A stretch of DNA of 52,292 nucleotides from positions 1-52,292 of the forward strand of contig JAURGE010000015.1 of the NCBI GenBank assembly GCA_030833925.1, read 5' to 3'. Positions 1 through 8,762 of this stretch are shown one piece after another. Position 1 is the stretch's first letter; each line of letters begins with the position of its first letter. The stretch is from Alphaproteobacteria bacterium (GTDB lineage: Bacteria; Pseudomonadota; Alphaproteobacteria; Bin95). The position numbers and the translations under genes were made by a program. The notes under the pieces are model-generated. The model ran no database searches. It worked only from the letters and a program-made list of their open reading frames with translations, and was not told where the DNA came from.

Positions 1-224
1 TGGATTCTTATTGAATCCATAATTGGCGCTCGAGCAGCAATTGCACCAGGTCGCAAATAATCCCCGTAACTGAAGCCACCAGGTAAAGTAACAAGGTCTA
101 CATCGGGAAGGTGTGTGTCTCGGTGCCAGACATAAACAGGGTCTGTGCCAAACGCGCGTTGACATGCGAGAGCCATGTCGCGCTCTCGATTAGAGCCTGG
201 GAAAACAACAATAGCCGCGCGCAT
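1..224 (-). CDS. purQ: Phosphoribosylformylglycinamidine synthase subunit PurQ (N-terminal part)
   Basis: This is the glutamine amidotransferase subunit of FGAM synthase (purine synthesis, step 4), which passes ammonia from glutamine to PurL. Only the first 74 residues lie in the window; the gene runs off the left edge. The N-terminus [18 protein letters not shown], followed by the stretch [15 protein letters not shown], is typical of class I amidotransferase PurQ; the catalytic Cys would lie just beyond the edge. The ATG (222-224) overlaps the purS TGA in a TGATG arrangement, so translation is probably coupled. It is the third gene of purC-purS-purQ. Confidence 0.95.
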   Translation of the reverse strand, partial: MRAAIVVFPGSNRERDMALACQRAFGTDPVYVWHRDTHLPDVDLVTLPGGFSYGDYLRPGAIAARAPIMDSIRI

Positions 225-466
225 CAGGCGGTAATCTCAATCTCGTAATCTTCAATTACTGGATTTGCCAGTAGCTTCTCGCACATACCCCTGACCTGTT
301 CTTCGGCGGAGCTAGCACTTGCTGCGTCTAGGTCAAATTCAATCAACTTGCCTTGACGGACATTGTTTACGCCAGAAAACCCAAGGATTTCTAGCGCTTG
401 GCCAATTGCCTTTCCCTGAGGGTCAAGCACATCAGGACGCAAGCGTACAGCAATACGCGCCTTCAT
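224..466 (-). CDS. purS: Phosphoribosylformylglycinamidine synthase subunit PurS
   Basis: This is the small structural subunit (80 aa, normal length) that bridges PurL and PurQ in the three-part FGAM synthase and helps ammonia channelling. It has the typical N-terminus ([18 protein letters not shown]), the central segment [20 protein letters not shown] and an acidic C-terminal helix ([17 protein letters not shown]). Its ATG overlaps the purC TGA (ATGA) and its own TGA overlaps the purQ ATG, so the three genes form a translationally coupled operon. Confidence 0.95.
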   Translation of the reverse strand: MKARIAVRLRPDVLDPQGKAIGQALEILGFSGVNNVRQGKLIEFDLDAASASSAEEQVRGMCEKLLANPVIEDYEIEITA

Positions 467-1266
467 GCTTTACCTCCCTCGATCGATTTTGGCCCCGTTT
501 TTTTTGATTTTCCTGAGCCAATTTCAGTAACATTTGCATTCTGATCTTGGAGAATACCTAGTCTTCGTGCCACTTCGCGGTAAGCTTCAATGACGCCCCC
601 CATATCCTTGCGGAAGCGATCTTTGTCTAAAACCTCGTTTGAATTGATGTCCCAAAGTCTGCAGCTGTCAGGACTTATCTCGTCCGCAAGAACGATTTGT
701 TCGGTGTCTTCCGTAAGAAGTCTGCCAAATTCGACTTTGAAATCTACCAGTCGAAGGCCACAACCTATAAAAAGGCCAGTGAGATAGTCATTGATACGAA
801 GAGCAAGATTAAACATGTCATCTAGGTCAGCAGGGGATGCCCAACCAAACGCAGTTATATGCTCCTCAGTCACCATTGGATCGCCAAGCTCGTCGGCCTT
901 GTAGTAATATTCGACGATTGAGCGAGGCAATGGAGAGCCTTCCGCCACTCCAAATCGCTTGGAGAAGGAGCCGGCAGCTACATTCCTCACAACTACCTCT
1001 ATCGGAATAATATCAACTTCTCTGACAAGTTGTTCCCGCATGTTCAAACGCTTCATGAAGTGGGTTGGCACGCCTACGTCTTGAAGCCGCAACATTAAGT
1101 ATTCACTTATGCGGTTGTTTAATACTCCTTTTCCTTCAAGTACGGCATGCTTTTGATTATTAAAAGCAGTTGCGTCGTCCTTGAAGTACTGGACAATCGT
1201 GCCTGGCTCAGGTCCTTCAAAAAGAACCTTTGCTTTGCCTTCATAAATGCGTCTACGGCGGGCCAT
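463..1266 (-). CDS. purC: Phosphoribosylaminoimidazole-succinocarboxamide synthase (SAICAR synthetase)
   Basis: This enzyme condenses CAIR with aspartate using ATP to give SAICAR in purine synthesis. At 267 aa it has the family start ([16 protein letters not shown], with the glycine-rich ATP-binding strand), the motif [19 protein letters not shown] near residues 88-106, the [10 protein letters not shown] motif, and [12 protein letters not shown] in the C-terminal half. It extends about 20 residues beyond the core with a Lys/Gly-rich tail. It is the first gene of purC-purS-purQ. The ATG at 1264-1266 gives the canonical N-terminus [10 protein letters not shown]. Confidence 0.96.
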   Translation of the reverse strand: MARRRRIYEGKAKVLFEGPEPGTIVQYFKDDATAFNNQKHAVLEGKGVLNNRISEYLMLRLQDVGVPTHFMKRLNMREQLVREVDIIPIEVVVRNVAAGSFSKRFGVAEGSPLPRSIVEYYYKADELGDPMVTEEHITAFGWASPADLDDMFNLALRINDYLTGLFIGCGLRLVDFKVEFGRLLTEDTEQIVLADEISPDSCRLWDINSNEVLDKDRFRKDMGGVIEAYREVARRLGILQDQNANVTEIGSGKSKKTGPKSIEGGKA

Positions 1267-1372
1267 GGCGGGGCATCTTTCGCTGTAACCAAGGGTGTCT
1301 GCTTTCGCATAAAACGACTACAGAATCGATACCCCTTATACGATATGCTGTTTAGGAATGCATTGAATTCGG

Positions 1373-2128
1373 TTAGGCCAAGATGTCTCGGTAGGACTTT
1401 CGTGTAGGCCAAGCCTCTGCAAAGCGCCATTTTGGAGAAATGTCTTCATCTGTCAGCGCCGGTAGGGCAATCAGAGAAGTTGATACCGTTCCAAAGCCCC
1501 AGTCTGTTTCTACATGAATAGCTGCATTGGCATCAGTCTGACCCTCAGCCATTTCGCGAGAAGCGACAAGTTCTTCCCACTCAGCCCAGTCGCCAACTTG
1601 AGGGTTTGGTGGTTGAGCACTTTGAAATAGAGGCAGGTAGTGACGTGCGCGCGGCGAGGCATGCACATCATTCATATCATGTGCCGTAAAGATTGATATG
1701 CCTTCAGGCACTTCGGAAACTGTCGGGGCCCCATTGCCTTCGCCTCTTATCCAGAAAGCTTTTTCAGCATCGGCAATAATCAGATTAAAGCTTTTGTAAG
1801 ACCGGGTGTCGAGTTCGGAAAGGGCTTCTGCCGCGTCCGCAGCAGCTGCATGGTCTAAGGCTTCAAGAACCAATTCCCCACGACTACGTTTGTCTGGCGC
1901 AGGTCCTAGGCTCCCCGAACGATTTAGAATTGCTGCCACTACCCTTTGGTCATTCATGCCGAGCCATGAACCATTTGCCTCCCTGTCTCTTCCGGCTATT
2001 ACGTCTTTGCGGTCTAGCCAGTGGCGGGCAGGCGGGTCCCATGCGCGGTCTACGCGTTCATCCCGGTTGGTAGCCATGAGCAAAGGCCAGTCATGCCCAG
2101 GGCGGCGGAGCAGGACAACGGTGCACAT
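1373..2128 (-). CDS. NRDE / TANGO2 family protein
   Basis: A 251-aa member of the family named after eukaryotic TANGO2 (Ser/Thr-rich protein T10). The N-terminus MCTVVLLRRPG, followed by LLMATNRDERVDR, carries the diagnostic Cys2 and the NRDE motif. The fold resembles N-terminal nucleophile hydrolases, with Cys2 a candidate nucleophile after Met removal. The family has been linked to heme handling and metabolism in eukaryotes; the bacterial substrate is not known to me. The gene follows purC on the same strand with a gap of about 105 bp in which I see no clear signal, so it may be separately transcribed. Confidence 0.85.
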   Translation of the reverse strand: MCTVVLLRRPGHDWPLLMATNRDERVDRAWDPPARHWLDRKDVIAGRDREANGSWLGMNDQRVVAAILNRSGSLGPAPDKRSRGELVLEALDHAAAADAAEALSELDTRSYKSFNLIIADAEKAFWIRGEGNGAPTVSEVPEGISIFTAHDMNDVHASPRARHYLPLFQSAQPPNPQVGDWAEWEELVASREMAEGQTDANAAIHVETDWGFGTVSTSLIALPALTDEDISPKWRFAEAWPTRKSYRDILA

Positions 2129-2238
2129 AAATATTTCGGTCCAATTCGAAAAAGTTGACCCATCTAATGTATCGATCAGGTCGTGAAAGCCGTATATACA
2201 CTAGTAAATAATTTTCTCTTCAAGGAGTAGCAGGGATC

Positions 2239-2559
2239 ATGGCAGCTTTCGAGGATCGCGAGAAGGAATTCGAAGCAAAGTTCAAACATGACCAAGAGGT
2301 CCAATTTAAAGTGGTTGCTCGGCGGAATCGACTGCTTGGAGAGTGGGCTGGAAATGAGATGGGCTTGTCTGGCGATGCCCTCACGACCTATTCGAAGGAT
2401 GTCGTTATGTCAGACTTTGAGAAGCCAGGTGATGATGATGTCCTGCAAAAGGTCCAGGCTGACATGAAGGCGGCTGGTATTGAACTAGATAGTTCTCGTC
2501 TCCGAAAAAAGATGGATGAGCTTCTTCAGGTTGCCAAAGCGCAGGTGATGGCCGAGTAG
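2239..2559 (+). CDS. F1F0-ATPase inhibitor zeta subunit (DUF1476)
   Basis: 106 aa, nearly all alpha-helical and charged. It matches the alphaproteobacterial DUF1476 family, whose Paracoccus member was shown to be the zeta subunit that blocks ATP hydrolysis by the F1 motor. The N-terminal helix (FEDREKEFEAKFKHDQEVQF) corresponds to the inhibitory segment, followed by RNRLLGEWAG and LSGDALTTYSKDVV, all typical. A strong ribosome site (AAGGAG at about 2221-2226, then ATG 2239) fixes the start. It is divergent from the NRDE/pur genes, and this neighbourhood with pur genes recurs in alphaproteobacteria. It is a good lineage marker. Confidence 0.93.
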   Translation: MAAFEDREKEFEAKFKHDQEVQFKVVARRNRLLGEWAGNEMGLSGDALTTYSKDVVMSDFEKPGDDDVLQKVQADMKAAGIELDSSRLRKKMDELLQVAKAQVMAE

Positions 2560-2562
2560 ATT

Positions 2563-3126
2563 CTACTCTAGCGGGGCGTCGAGGATTCCGGTCGGGAGCC
2601 CATCGATGCTCTTTTGATTTTTCTCGGCCCAGTAAGCAGAAATTCCATCTTCTCCCTTTCCAGCAGCCCAACGAACTAAAACATCCCGCTCCCGCTCAAA
2701 GGCAAACAAAGGTACGCCAAAACCACAGGACGTCTGAGCTATATCGAAGTCGAGATGAATAATTTGACGCGCACCGGGTGGTGCGTTGCCACCGAAATAG
2801 CCAAGTAAAATTTCGGCGTACTCGGCACTGTCTCGATGAATTACGCGGCCTTTGCCATAAAGTCTCAGAATTCGCGGTGGCCCTTCAACCGAACAGAGCA
2901 TGATTGTCATCCTACCGTCGGCCTTTAAATGGGCTGCTGTTTCGTTGCCACTGCCAGTCTTGTCTAGATAAGCAACAGAATTAGGACCCAGGACACGAAG
3001 GGCACTGCCTTCCCTTGGCGAAAGGTTAATCCTCGCATTCGGGGCTGCGGTTGCAGTGAAGAAGATCTTTTGGTCAGCCACCCATTGGGCTAATTCTTCC
3101 GATAGTTCAGGAAATTGTTGAGCCAT
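2563..3126 (-). CDS. Pyridoxamine 5'-phosphate oxidase family flavoprotein
   Basis: 187 aa with the split-barrel FMN-binding fold of the PNPOx superfamily. Visible features are the early strand QKIFFTATAAPNARINLSP, the segment VAYLDKTGSGNETAAHLK, which typically contacts flavin, and RILRLYGKGRVI. It is smaller than, and different from, true PdxH; relatives are annotated only as PNPOx-family proteins acting on unknown, often F420- or FMN-linked, substrates. It converges with the ATPase inhibitor gene with only 3 bp between stop codons. The ATG at 3124-3126 gives MAQQFPELSEELAQWV. Confidence 0.85.
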   Translation of the reverse strand: MAQQFPELSEELAQWVADQKIFFTATAAPNARINLSPREGSALRVLGPNSVAYLDKTGSGNETAAHLKADGRMTIMLCSVEGPPRILRLYGKGRVIHRDSAEYAEILLGYFGGNAPPGARQIIHLDFDIAQTSCGFGVPLFAFERERDVLVRWAAGKGEDGISAYWAEKNQKSIDGLPTGILDAPLE

Positions 3127-3301
3127 CGTTAACTTCCTCCATTACATGTGCAGATGCAGATTTGCGATGATAGTTTGTTTAAAACTCAATTAAATTACTT
3201 CTTGTGACAACCAACTCGCAGCTAGTTTTGTGTTGCAATGTGTTGGACTAGAAAAACAGTGTGGATACACTGCAGGTTGATGATTTCAGGAGCCTAATCC
3301 T

Positions 3302-4021
3302 TTGTCCACTCGCACTAACAATTTGGGCCAAGCAATTGGGGCAGTCGCGGATGGTTGGTCGGTTCGTTCCCACCCACCCAGATTGCCAATCGAGGGCAGG
3401 TTTTGCCGGATTGAGCCGTTGAACGTGGCGGAGCACGGTTCATCGCTCTATAAATCCTTATCAAGGGATACGAGCGGCGCCAATTGGACTTATCTAAGTT
3501 ATGAGCCTTTTGCCAATGAAAAGGCGTGCCTCAAATGGTTGGAACAGAACTGCCTAGAGAACGATCCGCTTTTTCACACCGTTATAGAAACTTCATCAGG
3601 AAAGTCTGTTGGGCTTGCCTCTCTGATGCGAATTGACGTTTTGAATGGTGTTATTGAGGTCGGAAATATTCACTATTCGCCGCTTCTCCAGCGCAGGCCA
3701 GCCGCAACAGAAGCTATGTTTTTATTAATGCGTCGTGTTTTTGATGAGTTGGGTTACCGTCGCTATGAATGGAAATGCGATAGTCTGAATGGTCCTTCAC
3801 GAAATGCCGCGGTAAGACTTGGCTTCAGGTACGAGGGATTATTTCGTCAAGCCTTGGTCTATAAAGGCAGGAACAGGGATACTACCTGGTTTTCTATTAT
3901 CGACAGGGAATGGCCTAGCATTCGTGCTGCATATGAGGAATGGCTCGACCCTTCAAATTTTGATGGACAACAGCATCAGAAGACACCGCTTGGAAAACTG
4001 ATTGAGGCCCATCGGTATTAA
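3302..4021 (+). CDS. GNAT family N-acetyltransferase (RimJ/RimL-like)
   Basis: 239 aa. The first 40 residues contain the PPRLPIEGRFCRIEPLNVAE motif seen at the start of RimJ/RimL-type acetyltransferases. The acetyl-CoA site is in the region MRRVFDELGYRRYEWKCDS and in the C-terminal RNAAVRLGFRYEGLFRQALV motif (about residues 163-182). It probably transfers acetyl from acetyl-CoA to a small molecule or protein N-terminus; the substrate cannot be read from sequence. The start is a TTG at 3302; no in-frame ATG precedes the conserved domain, so the exact start is uncertain. It stands alone between two minus-strand genes. Confidence 0.85.
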   Translation: MSTRTNNLGQAIGAVADGWSVRSHPPRLPIEGRFCRIEPLNVAEHGSSLYKSLSRDTSGANWTYLSYEPFANEKACLKWLEQNCLENDPLFHTVIETSSGKSVGLASLMRIDVLNGVIEVGNIHYSPLLQRRPAATEAMFLLMRRVFDELGYRRYEWKCDSLNGPSRNAAVRLGFRYEGLFRQALVYKGRNRDTTWFSIIDREWPSIRAAYEEWLDPSNFDGQQHQKTPLGKLIEAHRY

Positions 4022-4068
4022 TCGCAGCGGTCAATTTCGGTTTTTTTAATTTTCCAAATTGCCGGAGA

Positions 4069-4719
4069 CTAAATGGCACCATGATAGAAGTATCTGCCTA
4101 GTCCAAAAGTCCAAATGCACCAACCTCCAATTATGTGAAGAAAGTTTCCAGTCCAGAACGAACCTCGAATGCGGTGAGCCCAGGCAAAAGCAAGACCTCC
4201 GAAGAAAGTGAGCAAAAGGGCAATCACATTCTGAAAAAATAGGTGCGCGAGTGCGAAGGCAATTGCTGCTGCTGGCAGTGAGTATCTTATTTCGGGAAAG
4301 AGAGCCGCATAACGTTTAAAAAAGAGTACTCGATAAATTATCCCCTGCGGAATGACGGAGAGGAGAGGATAGAGTGCCATTACTACCAAGTAGATTTCTG
4401 GAGCGCGGCGCGGGAAGCTGAACAGTTGCTCTGGATTTATGACTTGTATGAGTAAGTACATAGTACCGGAGCTTATAAGTAAAAAAATACTTAAGGCTCT
4501 CCATTCAAGCTGGAAAGAAGTGGGTAGGAGAGAACGCCACTTAAAGTCAGGCGTAATAGTCAAAAGCACAATAGCGAATATAAAAAGTGCAAAGAAGGCG
4601 ATCGGCATTTCGGATCGGCTAAGCTTATTAGTATTCAGAAGCCAGGTGAAAATTAGAGGAGCGAACACGTAGAAGCTCAGCATTTCGGCCCAAAGTTGGA
4701 TCCGCTTAGCATTAGTCAT
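4069..4719 (-). CDS. CPBP-like intramembrane protein lacking the glutamate pair
   Basis: 216 aa and mostly hydrophobic, with about six to seven membrane segments. The later half matches the CPBP (CaaX protease / bacteriocin-processing, Abi) fold: a segment ending PQGIIYRVLFFKRY, then AIAFALAHLFFQN (His159, Asn164) and NFLHIIGG (His195). Canonical CPBP proteases have Glu-Glu-x-x-x-Arg in the first motif; here it is Gln125-Gly126-Ile-Ile-Tyr-Arg130, so both glutamates are missing. It may be inactive or have changed chemistry. The ATG at 4717-4719 overlaps the ceramidase stop (TAATG), indicating coupled translation; an upstream start at 4791 would overlap that gene by 73 bp and is less likely. 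Confidence 0.75.
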   Translation of the reverse strand: MTNAKRIQLWAEMLSFYVFAPLIFTWLLNTNKLSRSEMPIAFFALFIFAIVLLTITPDFKWRSLLPTSFQLEWRALSIFLLISSGTMYLLIQVINPEQLFSFPRRAPEIYLVVMALYPLLSVIPQGIIYRVLFFKRYAALFPEIRYSLPAAAIAFALAHLFFQNVIALLLTFFGGLAFAWAHRIRGSFWTGNFLHIIGGWCIWTFGLGRYFYHGAI

Positions 4720-5375
4720 TATTGGACATGCCTGTAACGAATTATTGAATACATGATCAACGCCAACACACATCCGTTGAGCAGATGCCAAAGAAAGTGA
4801 GTTCCAAGCGGAAACGCTTCACAGACGTTCGTGTCTATCGATCTAAACACGAGGGATGCGCTAAGCAGAAAAGCCGATGCTGCGATTGGCCTGCATGCTG
4901 GCCGACCCTTCATGGCGAGCGCGCCTGCTATAATTCCAAGCGCGATGATGGCCGGTAAGTAGCGGTTTCCTTCTCCAAGGACTGGGATTTGAATATTGAA
5001 CCGCTCTGGCCCCAGGAAAATAACAGCTGCAAAAATAATTGCTCCCATAGCTGCAGAAAGCCAATTCAACGCAAATAGTCGGCGGAGCCCAATGAGCATT
5101 CCGATGATCATAAAAAGTGCAATTGATCCCACATCTGCAAGCCCGGCCCATTGGACGGCAAAGGTGTGGAATAGGAAGGAGCCAATACCTACTAACCCAG
5201 CGAGGCTAGCTAAAAATACAACAGCTGGGTCGGCTGAGCCGCGCGCCTTCGCGAACATAAAAGCCCAAATGCCTGCAATGATAAAAGAAAGGTTAGTAAT
5301 TGCATTGATGGGCTCTGCCCAGAATTCTGGGCCTAGCCTTTCACAATAAATGTCGACGGGTTCAGTCCAATTCAT
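4719..5375 (-). CDS. Ceramidase-like membrane hydrolase (alkaline ceramidase / CREST superfamily)
   Basis: 218 aa with about seven transmembrane helices. Diagnostic motifs are DIYCERLG at the N-terminus (Glu12), AEPINAITN (20-28), GIGSFLFHTFA with His70, the Asp81 of GLADVGS, and HFLWHLLNG with His193 and His197. The conserved Ser/Asp/His residues bind zinc in alkaline ceramidases and relatives, which cleave amide bonds in lipids. The natural bacterial substrate may be a ceramide or another N-acyl lipid. It is transcribed ahead of the CPBP-like gene with overlapping stop and start codons, suggesting a shared membrane-lipid role. Confidence 0.85.
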   Translation of the reverse strand: MNWTEPVDIYCERLGPEFWAEPINAITNLSFIIAGIWAFMFAKARGSADPAVVFLASLAGLVGIGSFLFHTFAVQWAGLADVGSIALFMIIGMLIGLRRLFALNWLSAAMGAIIFAAVIFLGPERFNIQIPVLGEGNRYLPAIIALGIIAGALAMKGRPACRPIAASAFLLSASLVFRSIDTNVCEAFPLGTHFLWHLLNGCVLALIMYSIIRYRHVQ

Positions 5376-5579
5376 TTTGCAAACTTACCTCTTCCAGAAA
5401 CCTAATTCGATGTATCCAGATGTCCCTGTGGCATTTTGGAGGAATTTAATCTTTTTATTTAAGAAATAAAATAAGAATTTTTAAATATCTTATTGTAAAT
5501 CATACAAAAATATCTTTTTCTCAAACATATAAAGGGCTGATATTTAAAAATAATTCTAGATATTTTGCTCGTGGGGTAT

Positions 5580-6890
5580 TCAAGAATAACCTGGTATTCC
5601 CAGGTGATCTCGGAGGGTAGTTCCAGTATACTCTTCGCGGAATAGTCCTCGCTTCCTGAGAATTGGCAGTACCTCATCAATAAAGACTTCAGCCATCCAT
5701 GGTAGGACAGGTGGCATCAAATTAAAGCCGTCAGCCGCCTTGGCTTCCACCCAACTTTCCATCAGATCAGCCACCTGTTTAGGTGTGCCGGCGAAAGTGA
5801 AGTGACCTCGCGCGCCGGCAAGTTTTGCCAGCAATTGTCGGAGCGTTGCTCCCTCACGTTTAACGAAACCGACAATTGTTTCTGCACGACTGCGAGCAGC
5901 TTCGACTGTTTCAGGATCGGGAAGGTCATGATGGCTAAGTGGCGTATCTAACGGTAGGTGGGAGAAATCATAGCCTCCAAACCGAGCTGAAAGACGCTTA
6001 CGGCCGACCTCAGGGTCCGCAAGGGAATCTAGCTCTTCCGCAAACCTTTTGGCCTCTACTTCAGTTGAGCCAATCATTGGTGATAGACCTGGAAGTATAA
6101 CAATGTGGTCAGGGTCTCGGCCGAAGTCGGAAGCCCTAGCTTTTAGGTCTGCATAGAAATCTTTTGCGGTTTCGAGTTCCAAATGCGCAGTAAAGACTGC
6201 CTCGGCATTTCTTGCAGCAAAGGATCGCCCTGTTTCGGAGGAACCTGCCTGCACTAAGACTGGGCGCCCTTGAGGGCCTCGCGGAGCATTTAAAGGACCA
6301 GCAACAGAATAGTGTACTCCTTTGTGATTGATTGGCCGGAAGCTACCCTCTCGGATGTATTCGCCCGTTACTCGATTGTCGACAATAGCGTCCTCGTCCC
6401 AACTATTCCAAAGAGCTTTGACAACTTGGACAAATTCTTCTGCCCGCAGATATCGATCGGCGTGGCTCACTTGTGTCTCGTCACCAAAATTTCGAGCCGC
6501 GGGCGCAGACCAGGAAGTCACGATATTCCATGCAGCTCGTCCCCCTGAAATATGGTCTATCGAAGCAAACTGGCGAGCGAGATTGAATGGTTCGGTATAT
6601 GTGCTAGAGGCAGTAGCAATAAGGCCTACTCTATCGGTGACAGCTGCAAGCGCAGGCAAGACTGTTATTGGTTCCAGCCAATTTCGGGGAGCTCGAGTGG
6701 CGTCCGGCGTTACGTTTAGTTGGTCTGCTAGGAAAATAGAGTCGAGTTTTCCTCGCTCAGCTAACTGCGCCATTTCTTGCAAATAGCCTATGTCCGTAAG
6801 CGCTTTCGGTGTCGCCTTTGGGTGTCGCCAACTAGCCTCATGATGTCCTCTTGATTGGACAAAAAGATTAATGTGCAGTTGTCGAGCCAT
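5580..6890 (-). CDS. FMN-dependent LLM-class monooxygenase, NtaA/SnaA/DszA subfamily
   Basis: 436 aa, the usual length for this subfamily of luciferase-like monooxygenases, which use FMNH2 supplied by a separate reductase to oxidise sulfur, nitrogen or aromatic compounds (nitrilotriacetate, dibenzothiophene sulfone, pristinamycin). Typical features are the N-terminus MARQLHINLFVQSRGHHEASWR, GKLDSIFLADQL, ISGGRAAWNIVTS, the segment RPVLVQAGSSETGRSFAA, and the C-terminal YTGTTLRDHLGIPG tag. No reductase gene lies nearby. It is divergent from a second, different LLM oxidoreductase, sharing a 62-bp promoter region that holds an inverted repeat. The substrate is unknown. Confidence 0.9.
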   Translation of the reverse strand: MARQLHINLFVQSRGHHEASWRHPKATPKALTDIGYLQEMAQLAERGKLDSIFLADQLNVTPDATRAPRNWLEPITVLPALAAVTDRVGLIATASSTYTEPFNLARQFASIDHISGGRAAWNIVTSWSAPAARNFGDETQVSHADRYLRAEEFVQVVKALWNSWDEDAIVDNRVTGEYIREGSFRPINHKGVHYSVAGPLNAPRGPQGRPVLVQAGSSETGRSFAARNAEAVFTAHLELETAKDFYADLKARASDFGRDPDHIVILPGLSPMIGSTEVEAKRFAEELDSLADPEVGRKRLSARFGGYDFSHLPLDTPLSHHDLPDPETVEAARSRAETIVGFVKREGATLRQLLAKLAGARGHFTFAGTPKQVADLMESWVEAKAADGFNLMPPVLPWMAEVFIDEVLPILRKRGLFREEYTGTTLRDHLGIPGYS

Positions 6891-6920
6891 AGCTTAAATC
6901 CAAAAGAATCAGTTAAGCTA
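6890..6920. promoter_or_regulatory. Inverted repeat between divergent monooxygenase genes (candidate operator)
   Basis: TAGCTTAA at 6890-6897 and its exact complement TTAAGCTA at 6913-6920 are separated by 15 bp, in the only intergenic space between the two divergent LLM genes. One arm touches the start codon of the minus-strand gene. The spacing suits a dimeric repressor bound on one DNA face. This is inference; the arms are short enough to occur by chance. Confidence 0.3.
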
Positions 6921-6952
6921 CGTAATCTAGCGCAAGAGAGGAAAGCTCGACC

Positions 6953-7948
6953 ATGAAGATCGGCATGTTCACGGCTATGCAATGGTCTGAAGAGGAGCGT
7001 CCTGATGATGTTCTCCGTTCACTCAAAGACCAAGTTAGAGCCGCGAGGGAAGCAGGTTTTGGTTCTCTTATTATCGGGCAACACCTTTTAACTGGTCCAA
7101 TGGGGATGTTTCAGACTGTTCCTCTGATGGGAGCGTTGGCAGAAGAAGCCAAGGGTATGCAAATTGGGCCAGGTGTACTTTTGCTTTCAATGATGAATCC
7201 GGTTTTGGCAGCAGAGGAAGGCGCTACAATCGACTGGTTGACTGATGGTAATTACGTCCTGTGCGCGGGGCTTGGTTACCGGCCAGAGGAATTCCAGGCC
7301 ATGGGCGTGGATATGAAAAAGCGAGTTGGCCGGTTAACTGAAGGGGTCGAAATCATCAAGCAACTTTGGACCCAGAAAAGTGTTGATTTTGCTGGGAAAC
7401 ATTTCACTCTCGATGCAGCAAAACCGGCAGTGCAACCGAAGCAGAAGCCACGGCCACCAATTTGGTTAGGTGGTGACGTAGAGGCATCGGTTCGTCGTGC
7501 TGCTCGGATAGCTGATGCATGGTGCGTAGCTCCGACACTCTCAACTGAATCAATACTCAATTATTTGGCTGCATTCAGAGAAGAACGCACTATCCACGGA
7601 CTAGACTCAATGGTCGCTTGCCCTGTTATCAGGGAATGCTTTGTCGGGCGAAATAAGGCGCATGCAGAGGAAGCAAGCCGTGGGCCTTTGATGTACAAAT
7701 ATCAGGCTTACAGCTCTTGGGGGCAGGGTGAGACAGCAGGCGGAGATTTTGCTGCTGGGTTTGGTGATTTTGCTAAAGGCCGCTTCATTATTGGTGATGT
7801 TGAAGAAGCCAAGGACGAGATCCTTCGCTACGCTGAAATCACTGGTACAGATCACATCTTACTGCGGGTGCAATGGCCAGGACAGGAACACAAGGAGACG
7901 CTGGGTAACATTGAACGTATCGGACGAATTATATCCGACATCTGTTAA
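6953..7948 (+). CDS. LLM-class flavin-dependent oxidoreductase
   Basis: 331 aa, luciferase-like TIM-barrel fold. Seen are the N-terminal MKIGMFTAMQWSEEERPD, the strand GFGSLIIGQHLLTGP, the block IDWLTDGNYVLCAGLGYRPEEFQAMG, and RPPIWLGGDVEASVRRAARIADAW, all typical of group-1 LLM enzymes that use FMN or F420. It belongs to a different branch from the neighbouring NtaA-type protein. The substrate is unknown; divergent pairing with the other LLM gene suggests one catabolic function. Its last 20 bases overlap the end of the convergent gluQRS gene. The ribosome site GAGAGGAAAG precedes the ATG at 6953. Confidence 0.88.
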   Translation: MKIGMFTAMQWSEEERPDDVLRSLKDQVRAAREAGFGSLIIGQHLLTGPMGMFQTVPLMGALAEEAKGMQIGPGVLLLSMMNPVLAAEEGATIDWLTDGNYVLCAGLGYRPEEFQAMGVDMKKRVGRLTEGVEIIKQLWTQKSVDFAGKHFTLDAAKPAVQPKQKPRPPIWLGGDVEASVRRAARIADAWCVAPTLSTESILNYLAAFREERTIHGLDSMVACPVIRECFVGRNKAHAEEASRGPLMYKYQAYSSWGQGETAGGDFAAGFGDFAKGRFIIGDVEEAKDEILRYAEITGTDHILLRVQWPGQEHKETLGNIERIGRIISDIC

Positions 7949-8762
7949 GGACTTCTTCGGGCGACACTCCTTCCTCCCTGAGCGCTTTAATTGTTTCTGA
8001 CTGGTCTCTTTTAGCTAGGCGTCTGCCATCTGGGCCAAGCATGAGTTTATGATGGTGATAAATTGGCTGAGGCAATTCGAGAAGTTTTTGAAGGAGAATT
8101 TGAACATCGGTTGCCAGGAAGAGATCATTCCCTCGGGTAACTAGGGTGACGCCAGCGTCAGCGTCGTCAACGGTAACAGCTAGATGATAAGCGGCTGGCG
8201 CATCCTTCCTCGCAAGCACAATGTCTCCGAAGCATTTGGGGTCAGCTACTATCAGGCCGGCCTCAACGTCTTCCCATCGCATTGCCCCGACCTCTCGAGT
8301 GGCCTCTTCAACGTTAAGGCGGAGAGCATGGTCCTCACCAGCTGACATCCTTGCTTTTGCATCATCTCGCGTTATCAAGCGACAGGTCCCTGGATAAATT
8401 GGTCCATTCGGACCGTGTGGTGCACCTCCAGCAGCCGCTATTTCCGCAAGAATTTCCTTTCTGGTGCAAAAGCAAGGGTAAACAAGACCCGAGGCTATGA
8501 GCTTCGCCAAAGCTTCTCTATGAGCATCAGATCTTTTCGACTGACGAATTACAGGGCCAGTCCACTCGAAGCCAAGCCACTTCAGGTCTTCAAATATTCC
8601 CTCTTCGTATTCAATACGACTTCGAGTTTGGTCTAGATCTTCGATACGTAATAGAAACTCGCCACCAGCCCGTAGGGCCGCATCCCTCGCAAACCAGGCT
8701 GCAAAAGCATGGCCAAGATGAAGGCGGCCCGTGGGACTTGGTGCAAAGCGAGTACGGATCAC
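7929..8762 (-). CDS. gluQ: Glutamyl-Q tRNA(Asp) synthetase
   Basis: 277 aa, a truncated glutamyl-tRNA synthetase paralogue that attaches glutamate to the queuosine at position 34 of tRNA-Asp. It has the class I signature [12 protein letters not shown] (HIGH box, residues 8-19), RIEDLDQTR, a cysteine cluster ([15 protein letters not shown]) for the family zinc site, TRGNDLF, and a degenerate KMSKS motif (RRLAKRDQS). There is no anticodon-binding domain, as expected. It starts at GTG (8760-8762), which overlaps the leuB TGA (GTGA), so it is probably co-transcribed with leuB. Confidence 0.93.
   Translation of the reverse strand: MIRTRFAPSPTGRLHLGHAFAAWFARDAALRAGGEFLLRIEDLDQTRSRIEYEEGIFEDLKWLGFEWTGPVIRQSKRSDAHREALAKLIASGLVYPCFCTRKEILAEIAAAGGAPHGPNGPIYPGTCRLITRDDAKARMSAGEDHALRLNVEEATREVGAMRWEDVEAGLIVADPKCFGDIVLARKDAPAAYHLAVTVDDADAGVTLVTRGNDLFLATDVQILLQKLLELPQPIYHHHKLMLGPDGRRLAKRDQSETIKALREEGVSPEEVLNRCRI

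Noticed and set aside
4720-4791. Longer start for the CPBP-like protein
   Set aside because: It would overlap the ceramidase-like gene by 73 bp, and the added residues show no membrane or family feature; the overlapping TAATG start is more natural.
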